Source of the DNA: Ancylostoma caninum
Taxonomy: Eukaryota; Nematoda; Chromadorea; Rhabditida; Ancylostomatidae
Direction: 5' to 3'
Assembly (NCBI GenBank): GCA_037903475.1
Contig: JBAJFG010000347.1
Location: 2,728,001 to 2,792,000 of the forward strand
DNA: 64,000 bases
Shown here: positions 1 to 12,700 of the stretch, piece after piece
Layout of the letters: each line of letters begins with the position of its first letter
How positions within the stretch are numbered: position 1 is the stretch's first letter
Notes under the pieces: generated by a model
What the model saw: the letters and a program-made list of their open reading frames with translations, nothing else
Told to the model about the DNA's origin: nothing
The model's database searches: none
Position numbers and translations under genes: made by a program

Positions 1-796
1 CACATATTTTGGCAGAATGTAACTCGAAAGTCAGAGTTGCGTGGTCCAGACAAGCTGAAATTCTGCAACGTAGCTTCACAGAGAGTTCCGCGGCAGATAA
101 TGAAAACGGATTCGAGATCAGCATAAAAAACTGCATATGATGCTGTACATTTCGTTGCGAGTCGTCGGACCTCTGCAATATCCTTCCCTGATTAGTACCG
201 AAATCAGAAGAGAAGCGCTTATACTCGCCCCAATTCTCAGTTCGCTTCAATTCGTAAAAATGGGCAGGAGCTGTGTTCCATCATTCTCTCTAGGTAGCTT
301 GGTAGATTAACAGTTCGAGTAGGCGACCAGCTTGCATGGCACAAATTTACCGATGGCATCATTCAACACCATAACAAGGATCTCATACTTATCATTGATA
401 GAGACAGGTATGTTTCCGAAAATAATGGGAGCAAACGTCTTAGGGGATTGCAAGTGATTTCAATACTAATGAAAAACACATCGGAGCATTGTTTTTTGCC
501 TAAATTTCCTCTGAAGAGTGAAAAAAGAAGAAACTCCGCCATGCAGTAGTTCACTGAGATGGTATTAATACAGCTTGTTCCATAACGTCTGACGAACAAA
601 ACTGGACAGCTCACGCCTCTGGGACTACGAATTCATTTTCTTGGTGCAACAGAAATGGACTTCTGAAAATTTTTAGATGACCGAAAGAATTTGTATCCAT
701 GATATCATGTGTGATATAGATGTTAATCATTATACAGGATAGTTGACGCCTTGGCTTAGATTGAAGTTATTTCCCTTGTCAATCCCATTCTCTCAG
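1..796. other. Sequence upstream of first recognised polycystin exon
   Basis: No exon can be assigned with confidence. The next exon begins with one base that completes a codon, so an upstream exon ending with two spare bases must exist. It is either here or left of the window. The first 150 bases are open in two forward frames and could hold an exon of the cytoplasmic linker before S1, but neither frame is convincing. The rest looks like AT-rich intron. Confidence 0.4.
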
Positions 797-3700
797 AGAA
801 GAGCTGTTCTTCGAGACAATGCGCGGAGTGGCATGCCTGCTGGCCTCGCTAGTCATAATTATGGGTCTCGTATTCTACTACCGCGACAATACTGGCTTCT
901 TGTATCAACAGCAGGTCAGTATTGCTCACTAGTTAGCCTTCCTAACTAATTCATAAAGTCACATTTTTAGGTGAGATCGCTTCTAAACCTCGAGCAGGTA
1001 CCGTTTGGTCCAGTCGCTTTTGGATCCATCAATCAGATCGTGCAATTCTGGACATGGGCCCATAACAGCCTTGCTCCTGGTAAGGTTTGCTCTCGCTTTG
1101 TATCTGGAAGCACGACTATCAATTAATTTCTCAGCACTCCTCGCTAGTTGGTATGATGGTGGGCCGGCATGGGCAATGCGTGGTTTCGCCAACGACAAGG
1201 TTTGGTGCCACTTTTCTGGTACGAGACAAGCCGTGAAGAGTAGCAGTACCGCAGGTTTCACGCGCGATGGGCATTGGACACATTCGACAAATACGGTCCG
1301 TGGCGTTGTCCCACTGCGACACGGTGCCGCAGCTCGCTGCATTCTCCGGCAACTGCACCAGAGATATTACCTTTGGGTTAGTTTTCCCTTTTTTCTCTGT
1401 AGATGAGTCATAGCGTAGAAACTCGACTTATATGTGCTGCTTGGGTGGGCGCAAGTTTCGAACATTTGAAATCGGGCAGAGAACCACTAAGCTCTGGAAA
1501 TCTGACTCGTTTTGCAATGACAAGGCCGAGCAGCAAGCTGGTTAAATGAAGTATGAGCTTGTTGCAGAAGTTTTGTCGTTTTTTTTTTTCTTCAACGACT
1601 TTATTTTTTCCACAACTTTACCGAGCTACAACCTTGATAAGCAATATAATTTCTATGATTAGTACAGACCACTACTTATTATATTTTGTGAGCTTCCTCC
1701 TGGTGCCCTACATTCAGAGCAGGGGACATTCCATGGCGGAGAAATTAGAGAATGCCATTTTGGGCCGTCATTCTTGGCGTTGCTTCGTTTGGGGCAAAGT
1801 TCCGAAAGAACATGAAGAGTGGTGAGCCGCTTGTCAGCAAAATTCACTTTGATCACCTTGACTCCCGTCAATCTTCGCATACCGAGCGGGCGCTAGCAAT
1901 CCTTCCATTTGTAGCTCTCGCGTGCCAGAGTCGTCCAATGAATTCTGTCCGTTCGAGTGACGTGAAGAGCATTGTATTTTTCCTTGGAGGACTTCGTGAA
2001 AAGTCTGACCATCGGGTCGGTGGTCTTCCTGTTGACGTCCCGTGGAGTCTAGTCGCTGACGGCTCTTGTCCAACGGTTGTCGTTAAAACGCATCACGCGT
2101 CCGGCCCACCTAATCTTACTCAACTTGGCGTAAGCGGCAGCGTCCCTGATCTTCGATTGTTGACGAAGGGTGGAACTCCGTATTCCAGCCCTCAATTGCG
2201 TGAGGCAGGTTATTCCTAGCATCACCCTTTAAATGGAGCGTTCGACGACGCTGACCGCATTCTCATCCTGCTTGCGCAACGTCCAGGTTTCTGAGAAGTA
2301 GGTCAAAGCAGGGAGAACGGTTGTGTTGAAGAGGTGGGCACGGAGCCTGGTGTTCTTCGTCTTCTTCACTACGTCCTCGATGCTTTTGTAAGCTCCCCAA
2401 GCAGCTCGTTTCCTCCTGCCCAGCTCTGGAGCGAGCTCGTTCATCATATTGACTTCCAGTCCTTGATATACGTAGCTGGAGCATTCGGATATGGTCATTC
2501 CGTTGAACGAGAATGGGAAATCCGGTACCCATCCGTTTCTCAAGGTCGTCGCCTCTATCAGATTCAGATGGAGACCGATCTCCCCACATGCGTCGTCGAA
2601 GTCGGCAAAGATCCGTTCTGCTTCGCTGATGTTTGGCGTTATAAGGACGACGTCGTCAGCGAAGCGAAGATGGTCAAGCAGCCGGCCATCAACTTGCACT
2701 CCCATGCAATTCCATTCTATAGTAGTCTTTGCATGACGTCCTCAACAGAGGCACTGAATAGTTTGGGCGAAAAGGTGTCGCCTTGCCGAACACCGCTCTT
2801 GACTTCGATGTCGTCGTAGAATGGAGAAATCCTGGTTGTGAAGTTGCTGTAGAGCGCACGAACTATCTTGATGTATAGAGTAGGAACGCCTGGTTTTTCA
2901 GAGCTTCAAGGACCGCTTCTGTCTCAACGGAGTCGAAGACTTCCTTCAGATCGATGAACGCGAGACAGAGGGGCATTTTGTACTCTCGTGATACCTCGAT
3001 GAGTCTAGTGACGGTGTGTATGTGGTCGATCGTACTGAATCCTTTTCGAAATTCTGCTTACTCGCACGGCTGTCCTTCATCTAGTGTCCTTTCGATCCTG
3101 TTCAGGATCACTCGCGTGAAAAGCTTTTAGACGACGGACAGTAGACAAGTGGGGCGATAATTGTCAATGTCCTACGGGTCTCCGTCCTTGTACAGCAATA
3201 CGGTCCTGCTGGTCTTCAACTGGTTAGGTACTTTGCGTTCCGACAGGTACCGCGTGAAAAGCCTGGCCAAGGTGGTGATGAGAATTGGCGGTAGGTTCTT
3301 CAGATGCTCCGTTCGAATCCTGTCGGGGCCCTGTGCTGTACGATTCTTCACCGACTTGATGGCATGTCGGATTTCGGAAGGGAGAACCGATGGGACAACA
3401 TACCCATCCTCCCTAAGATGACATTGAAGGAGCTGGGCGTGGCTATCGAAGAGATCCGAGTAGAAGTCGTAGATGACCTTCTCCATTACCCGTCTTGATG
3501 AAGAAATTTTTCCGTCTGGGCGCCGGAGGGCGGACATTTCGATCTTGCAATTGGCGAAGTCTCGGCGGGCCTTGCGAATGCTTTTCCCTGCCTCTGCGGC
3601 TTCGGCCAACACTGCTGCTCGTCTATTTTTGAGCTCTTCCCTCATCGCTTCTCTGACCGTTTTGCGAGCTCGGACGTTAGCTGGTAGTTGCCTGCGGCTC

Positions 3701-6700
3701 TCGCGGCTCCACCCTGGCGTATAAGCTCGAGGGTCTCGTAAGACAGTCGTCTCTTGGTGACTCTTGAACCCTCGGCGCTCTTTGTGCTTTCGGGGATATA
3801 CTGAACAAGCACATCGTACTCCTCGTCAATGTTGTCGACAACCGCATCTTCCCAAAAGCCGGGTAACGAAGTGAAAAGACCCCAATCGATGACGTGTTTG
3901 GGACTCCTCCTTTTAAACTTGGCGGCTTTCTCTCTTTTGCGTGAGAAGAAGAATCTTGCACGAAGGAGGCGATGGTCTGATCTGGTGTAGAACTTCGGTA
4001 CAACACCGACGTCGGTAAGGCAGAACCTTCGATGGACGATGATGTGGTTAATTTTGTTATGGTACCCTCCACAGGGTGACTCCCACGTCCATCGAAGAAA
4101 GGTTGGCTTCTCAAATTGTGAGTTACCATGGATGGTCTTCGTCGTCATGATGAACTCAGACATCTCCCTGTTCGTTCTACTGTAGGCCGTGAGTACCAAT
4201 GTGAAGTTCTTCAGGCGTTCTCCTAGAGCCGATCTTGGCGTTGAAGTCGCCAACGATGACCTTATAGAAAGTGTGATCTTCCCTGTAGAACTTCTCCAAC
4301 TCCATATAGAAGGCCTCAATCTCCTCTTCGGCGTAGCTGGATGTTGGAGCGTAGGCGACGACAGTGACCAAGTTCGTTTTGACGAGGACACCGACTCCAC
4401 CAACTGTCGCAGGCTCCAAGGAACACTTCTCCTCGTGTGTCGAAGGTGGCGTTCAGTGGCCGGTGTCTCCTCGTCTCGGTCAGTCCGATGACGTCGTACC
4501 TGATCTTCCTGGCCTGCATCATCAAATCCTCGATGGAAGCCTCCTATGCAAGCGTGCGTGCGTTGAAGGTACAAACCGTCATCATAGTCGTTCTGGTTCT
4601 AGGCAGCCTAGATCATGCCTCGGACCTCGTCGTCACTGGCGTGCCATACCAGTGACTCTTCCGAGGAAATACTCTCTAATAATGCTGTGTCGAGCTTGAA
4701 GAAATTTTAAACCCACAGGAGATAGCTTGCTGGGCTCTACCCCTAAAAAATTTTCTCTGACTTTTTTTAGCCAGTAACATCGTCGTTTGCTCGGTCGAAT
4801 CTCCATCAGGAAGCTATGTTTTGTCGTAATTTCTCTCATCTGTGTAGAAGGCTAGACGGTGTACCCGACTTCGCTCGGGTGTTCATCTTCTCCCGGCCAT
4901 TAACCAAAAAAATCCTTGTTAAACCAAAAAATCCTTTGTTCATCATTTGGTGATCGGCTTAAGTGATCCCTCTTCACTCCACCCCCCTTCCCTCAGAAAA
5001 TGAGGTGAAGTTGCTCGATTGGTAGATACATCCTTCTAAAATGCTTGCCTTATCCACGTTCAGCATTTCGGAAAACCCCAGAAGACACGTTCTCACCGAC
5101 CCGTGTTTAAGAATGCCAAAAAATCAATAAAACAGGTAGATCGATATTTCGCCGAAATGGTTGCCATATTCGTGTTCAGCGCATTGAGATACACTGGTAG
5201 ACATATCTCAACCGCCCGTGTGCAAGAATAGCAAAAAATCAATAAAATCGTAAATCGATATTTCGCCCATATGGTTGCCATATTCGTGTTCAGCGCATTG
5301 AGAAACACCGGTAGACATATCTTAACCGCCCGTGTGCAAGAATAGCGAAAAATCAATAAAATCAATAAATTGATAATTTGGCGCAAAATGGTTATTATAT
5401 TCGTGTTCAGCCTATCGAGGAAGCTCAGTAGGCATATTCTCGCCAGTTCCTGAGCAAAAACAGCGAAAAATCAATATAATCGATATAATCGATAAACCAA
5501 TCGATAATCCCAGGTGCAAAGTAGCCTAGAACCTCCGCCGGCCCCTGAGTGACCTACATGCAAAATTTGGTTCAGATCGGTTCATCCTCCGCGATTCCTA
5601 TTCCGAACATACAAACATACAAACAAACACACACACAAACTTTCGCTTTTATATATACAATACCCGCACTAAGTTTGTTAAAAATGAACATTCAGACCGC
5701 GGATTTGCGTTCTTTTCGTTCCAGGGCGATAACTCATCGTAACAAAGCGATTCACAGACCAAACCAGGGGTCAGAAGCAACAGTGGAGTGGGCTAGCATA
5801 TTTCATGGAACCAGCTCTAAATTTCGATTTTGAACATGGAAATTCCAGAGTCATTTATAGTGCTCGCATCATGCCGCGCATCAAAGTATGTCGCGCGCTA
5901 TGCGCGGCAAGGCCAAGGCAGAATAAAAAAAACTTGCGAACTCCGTTGTTGAAAATCAGAATTTAGGGTTGGTTTCAGGAAATATGGTAGCCCACACCAT
6001 TGCCGTTTTTGACCCCTGGTTTGGTCTGTGAATCGTTTTGATACGATGAGCTATCGCCCTGGAACGAAAAGAACGCAAATCCGCGTTCTGAATGTTCATT
6101 TTTAACAAACTTAGTGCGGGTACTGTACAGATTTAAGGAGAGCACCCACGAAAATTTTCAACTCCAAGATTTCAACATGATTGTGGGTTCTCGACCATGA
6201 AGAACATGAATGTGCAGGTCACTTTTATTGAAACGGGAAAGCAATTTTCGAATGCTCCGAATTTGCTGCGATTGAACAAAACGGTCGAGTTGTCAGGTTT
6301 GGGGGTAGAGCAAAAAGTCGATAACACTGACTTAATCGCCACGTATTTCCTCAACGCAATTGGATATTTGCATGGTTTTTCAGCAAATTCAAGTAAGAAA
6401 GGAATAGAAATCAGAAGACAATGAGATGTTTTATGAAGCTTTACAGACGTACTAGTGAAGAAAAAATGAGAACAAATGCGGAAGAACGGAAAAGAAATAG
6501 TAAAAACATTTAAAATAGGAAAAATGAATGTTATAAATAGAGAAAATGGGAAATAGATAGTGAAAAGTAAGAATAGAAAGCAAACAGACAGTTGCAGCCA
6601 CAGTAATATAAGAATGATAGGGAAAGTGTGTGGAACAAACTTCTTCCACCGAAAAAGAGCGATTATAGGTAAAAATAGCTCATTTGTTCCAACGTCGCCC

Positions 6701-9700
6701 CTTGGCTATTTCTGCGTAGCAGGTCAACTCGTAACAGCAAGATGGGTTTGAACTGTTGAACTGGAGTTCTACTTGTGATATCTCATGAAATGCGGGGTCT
6801 CTGACAACCTTTTCATTGCAGAATTGTAGGGACAATGCCTGAAGTTCGAAAACACTCAAAAGTTTGGAGATGGAGATTATCTTGGGTGCTGCCTTTAATG
6901 TGTTATTCTTCATTTAAGAATTAACTTCGTAGAAGCCATTTGTTTTGAAGCGTTGGACCTCAGAGCACATTTTTAATAGTGCTGCTCGTTGTTACGCTTA
7001 AATACCCATGATATATAATAAATAATATCTCAAGGAGAACCCCATAAGGTCAACCACGTTCACTCCTCAAATCTGGATAATTTAACCAAATCGAATTCTA
7101 AGACTAAGTGTGGCACAATAAGCGAGGCTGCATTTAATGAAAACACAACATTCCATGACACGGTGATGAACAAATCCTAAGGGGAAGATCAAAATGTGGC
7201 GCCTGATGTGGTGATGCGGAAGGAAGCTGGTGAGAAAGGTAGTGACATTCGCACCAGCCGCGCAGCTGCACTCGCATTTGACTCGATTGTCGCAACAGAC
7301 TCCCTCAAGAATTATCCGGCGCGACTTCTCGGATCGCGCCTCCTCAATACTGAAAATGTTACGCATTTGTGGAATTCCATGACATGGTTCGGTCATGTGA
7401 ATGTAGAATTGAACGTCTTGGTTTTCTCACGTTTTCTCACACAAGTTTTGAAACATCTCCCACTCTGCTCTAATAAACAACGACCTTGTGTACCATTTAT
7501 ATCATATGATCCCCTAATGAACATAATCAAGAGGAAAATTTCGAGACGACTCATGATACCATTAAAAACACTGCCGAAAACTTTTTCACTTTGTAGGTGA
7601 CACATTCCGAGGCTACCAAGGCCCTATCATCATCGATAATTCTGAATGTTTCTGCTACGACTATTTTTCCGCAATATCACAAGTATTCAATGTGAATTTC
7701 TAATCAAGAAGTAGTTGAAAGCTTTGCTAGCTTGCCACCATGATACTACTGCACACAATCAAGCTAGGAGGTCGTACTGTAGCTTGTGGCCCATCTCATA
7801 TGTATACATTTTTAGTCGACAGCCGCTCGTATTGTTTCTTGTGCTGCGCATCACTCCACACAGCACAAATCACATGGAAGAGCACATCTTTCTAAACACC
7901 GTATCTTTGTTAACTTCGCTGACCAACTCTTCGATTGTTCAGTAATGAGGATCGTCATCCACAATATGCGCGCGGCTGGCAACCTTACGTTGAAGTCCCT
8001 GGCGTTGATCCACCTACGGAGTACAAATACAAGACAGCTGATGATCATCAAAGTGCGTCCCTCTCCATTATTTGTTAAATAAAATACGAATTAGGCGGCA
8101 TATTTCAGAAAAAAAACTGACATTTGAGTGAACAAACATACCTGTCGTAGCTATGAAAAGGCCCAGCGTTTCTTTTTTAAAGCTGTGAGAGGACTTCGAT
8201 ATCTTAAAAGCCATCATTGTTCGATCAGTCAGAAAATCGATGAAAAATGAAGATCTTCTGGTGATTACCACACAACATCTGTCATCGTTATCACATATCC
8301 AAAGAGTTTGAATATTTGCGACTTCTCCGAAGAAGACATTTTATAATTAAACACATTCAGGGTGGTGCTTAAATACTTTTCCCTAGTACAAAACTTGCTA
8401 CTATACAATTAAACAAAAAGAATTAGATTCACTTGATGTTGACATCCTTTGCACAGATCACAGCTCTCTGACGCTTGAGATATTCCCCACAGCAGACCAC
8501 GATCGTTATCTAGCGGGACTTCCTTCCACGTTCCCTCCAGTGACTTCATCAGAGAATGAGGATCAATCTGTCTACTTTTTCTTTTTAGGCGTTCTCTTTC
8601 AAGGCAGTGTATCAGCTCATTATGGGTACCGGGATGTTAATAGAATCCGGTCCTACTCGACGCACTGATCTCAACGATGTGCTTGAAGTCCGAACAGTTG
8701 AAAACCCTACTTTGAAGCCAAATTTGATGTTGGAGCGGAGGAGTTATCCTGCTAGAAATCTAGAAGACAGGGCGCAGCACCAAGTGGTCATTGACCACCA
8801 GGATTTAGTAGCGTTCTGCAGATTTGGGGGGCTTAGCATCAATGTTCGCGGGGCGTAGCCAACCGCGCTAACCGTCTGCTGATGTTAGACACAAGCAGAT
8901 TTCGGAGAGGTACGTCTGGAGGATCATCAAAGTCGTGGTTGAAGATCACTGTCGTTCAACCGTTTACTCATCCCTACCCTGCACTCTGGTGCGCTCCAGT
9001 GATAATCAAGTGTTGCTCAACCTGTACAAGACGTATCATGTTGGAATTTTGAATGGTATGCGCACCAACAAGTATCCCCCCCCCCCAAAGTTCCACACTT
9101 CGTTTTTGAGAAACCGTCTCCGTTTCTGAAAAAAAGAAGTGGTTTTTGACCTTTTTTACCAATAATGACGGTTTTTTTTTCAAAAACAAAGACGTTTTCT
9201 CAAGAACAAAAGATGCCACCTTGAGGGAGGGTTGATACCATCTAGGCGCATTTCTTGGAGTTGCCAGCGTATCGGAACACTTCTTCAAACGAGAGAAATT
9301 TCCTGGGAAAGTTCCGTGTTTGAGAAAAAACACGATCCAATGACAATTTCTTGTATCTGACAGGTCCTATAACAGGTTTCAATGAGTTCTATCGGGATCA
9401 AACAGTTCCGTACTGAAATATGTTTTGCGAGGATTTTAAATGGAATTTGAGATGATTTAGGCTTTCTTAGCAAAATAGTACGCATTTCTTGCTGAAACAT
9501 CCTTCGTCGTCTCACCAACGGTTATTTAAGTCACTTTTTTAGTGCTATCTGCTTTTCCTGAAAGAACCCTAGTACGTAGGTACTTAGTAGCTCATTTCGG
9601 AATCCTACTGGACTCAGTACTCCCGAACCGACACTGACCACCTAGTGCTGTGCCGTGCTAGAAGAAGCGGAGCTGAGATGTTAAGATGGCACACTAACAC

Positions 9701-12700
9701 GTTGACGACAATGGGACGCAGAGGTGGGTCCCACCTTGGCGGCCACCACGGACCAATGGCCTCACAGGTGGGTCCCACGTCAAGAATAGGGATCCGAGAT
9801 CAGAATCTCCTGAAAATTTGTACATGGGAGCGGGGGAGGGGGTTATTTCACCTGCTCAGTTTGAATATGACCACCATTTTGTATTGTATAGTCAAATTCC
9901 GTAGACAGGTCCGTAGGTAGACATACTACATCACGTAAAATAAAAAAATATCAACAAAAAATGCATGGAAATACTAGAAATAAGTTAATTATATATATGT
10001 TGTAAAATTTATGTCAAATTGTATTATAATTCAACACTTCTAATTAATCTTGCAGTCATGGAAAGTTACTAGAAAATTATTGACGTTGCTGCGTTAATGA
10101 CATTTTAAGTATTGATTGATTTTAGTTGTTGTCACTTATTGATTAACCAGCCGATTGCCGCCGCTACGCGGCGTCATCCCCTGGCTGGCCCCTAAGGCTG
10201 CATGTAGTCAAAATGTATAAACAAAATGAAAAAAATCAAAATGTACATGGTCAAAAAGATCAGTTCCCCAGCCATGATTTGCTGTCAGCTGTTATCCTTC
10301 AGGGGCTGCATGTTTGCGAGAAACTCATTCCGAAATAGCAATATCCCCTCGTGTGCTACTTCGCTTCTCCATAATTCCTGTAAAGTGGACCTCGAAAAGA
10401 CTGAATGGCCTTCTATCTATAATGTGAAACCTGCATCAGAACAGCTCACACTTTCTTTCTTACAATCAATTTTTTTTCGATTATCTCTCCAGTTCTCCCA
10501 CCATCTTTCACCAATAATATCGTAACCACAAACTTCCTTCGTTCTATTCGCATTCACTGTCATTCTCATCTCCCTTCTATCTCCTATTTCGAGTCTTCCC
10601 CAAAAATTCTATTCTCCATGCAAAGAAATTAACGAAGCCAATAAGCGGGAAATACTCATCACAGCCATGTTTGGCTTATCAAATAACCCCTGAACACTTT
10701 CTCACCTGTTGGGTGAAAACGGTTGTCCGCGTTCAGCATATAGAAGAGCCCCAACAATCATGCCTACACCAACCCCTTATAGAGATCATCGGATTTCCCT
10801 GTTTCGTAAAGCACCTGCCCACCCACGTTGGATACGGCGCGCCATCTCAACCCACTGTGCGCACTCATGCGTAGACTCCTAAATTTCCTGAATTATATAC
10901 AAGTAGACTGTTGATAGTAACGATCAGAATATCACTAAATGATAATAATGCACTATTATACTTCACATTAGGTTGTCGGGAAATGACACTCCGGATTTTT
11001 TTCAGTCTTCACACTTTTTCTCGTCTTTTAGAAGGCTTCAGGATATGTCGTAATGACCATATACACCTATCTTCTGAGGCCACCTATCAGGGACAGTTCC
11101 AGCACTGCAGGATTGATATTCATGTTACTACAGGTCGAAGAAGTCATCGGTCAATGATCGTCAAAGTTGGCTAAATGCTGCTCGGCCAGGAAGTGCTCAA
11201 CATACCAGATAAGATGTTAGATGGAAAGCACAAGGTCGTACAAGGGTGGCATCTGTGACACCGTGGTCCTTGTCTACTCCCTTTCAACAAAGCAATTTGA
11301 GGGTGTATTTTGTTGTAAAATGTGCATCTCGACGCCTCAGTCTCTTTTCTGTGATGGTGACGGCCGTCGCCCTAAATTCACTATTGTAAATGTTGTTGTT
11401 TTCCATCAGGTTGCTTACCAGTAACTCCGGTAGAGCTGCTCTTCAGTACAGGAGATCGCCAATTAGGAAAATGGGTTTAGGGAGACGTATCGAAAAGAGG
11501 CATTGAAACCGACGCCTCCTGGTTGCATGGCTGACCAACACCGGTGCGAATGCCATGATCATGATGTCGTCCCCTCTGCTCCCACTGGTGCTCCATAGAA
11601 GCTTCTACAAAGGAATCGCTGGAATTGGTTGCTTCTCTATTTTCGCGCCTAGATGACAAGTGGTGCAGCCTCAAATCCTCACATACCCATGGCGCAGATG
11701 CTCAGAGGGCAGGGTATCAAATACTCACATACCATGGAGATAAGTCACATAGGAGGGATGCAGAAAAGAATCTCTAGTGGAGTGCCTCAAGCATTTCCCG
11801 ATAACCTAATAATATCGTCAATACTATCTTTATGGTTCATTTATTAACATAAAATCTATTAATGCTGCTGGAACGTCTCCCCAAGACATCAAGACATCAA
11901 TTGTCATCAAAGTATTAAAATGAACTTCTCAGCAGTGGCTATTATATTATTGCCTGAGCAAGTATTGGAAGAACATGCCGCACCCTCGCCAAGCCTCTGT
12001 TGCGGAATGAGGCCTCTCGTCCACTGGCCGAAAGTTTCTGAATTTCATATGAACCCGGAACTTATGGGATTTTCCACGTTCTTTTGAAGTACTTCCTGTG
12101 CTCAGCGGCTTACATATGTTCGATTGACGCGGGAATCTCGAACGCGATTCCTGAGCTGATACACTGCCTTTAAGCATCATCCAAACGCAGAAGTCAAGAG
12201 ATTCACGTCAGGAAATTTACCCAGCCTATCGGAGGCAAGGATGATGTCGAGCAGGCTGGCAAAGCACCAACTCGAGGTCGTTTTGGTTTTCATAAGCGGT
12301 GCTTCATCCAGATTATGTTTTTGTCCATTTCCACAAAGATGATGAACGTTCACCTGTTGTGGAAACTCCATTGAGAATCACGGCAAAGCCTGGATAATGT
12401 GATCTGATTGTATGCGTCTAATTTCTCACGGCTTCCGTCATGTATCCTACACATAATTCTGAAGTTGGTGGAATTGTCAATTCTAGAAAGCTTCTCGTCG
12501 ATAAACACATCACCGTAGACATTCTCAGATGGATGTATCGTTCGACTCGCTGTAGATACGCACCTCGAGCGTCTGAGGGCTTGGACCCAAAACTCATGTT
12601 TTTTGTTTCTTTAGATGGTCCTAAATTCTTCTGTCAGTGTCACTGAAAGATGCGCTTTCCTAAGTTTCTTGTGCGCTGCTATTGTGCGACAGTATTTGCG

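Noticed and set aside
9721..9780. GGTGGGTCCCAC repeated twice
   Set aside because: A 12-bp near-palindromic pair without further structure.
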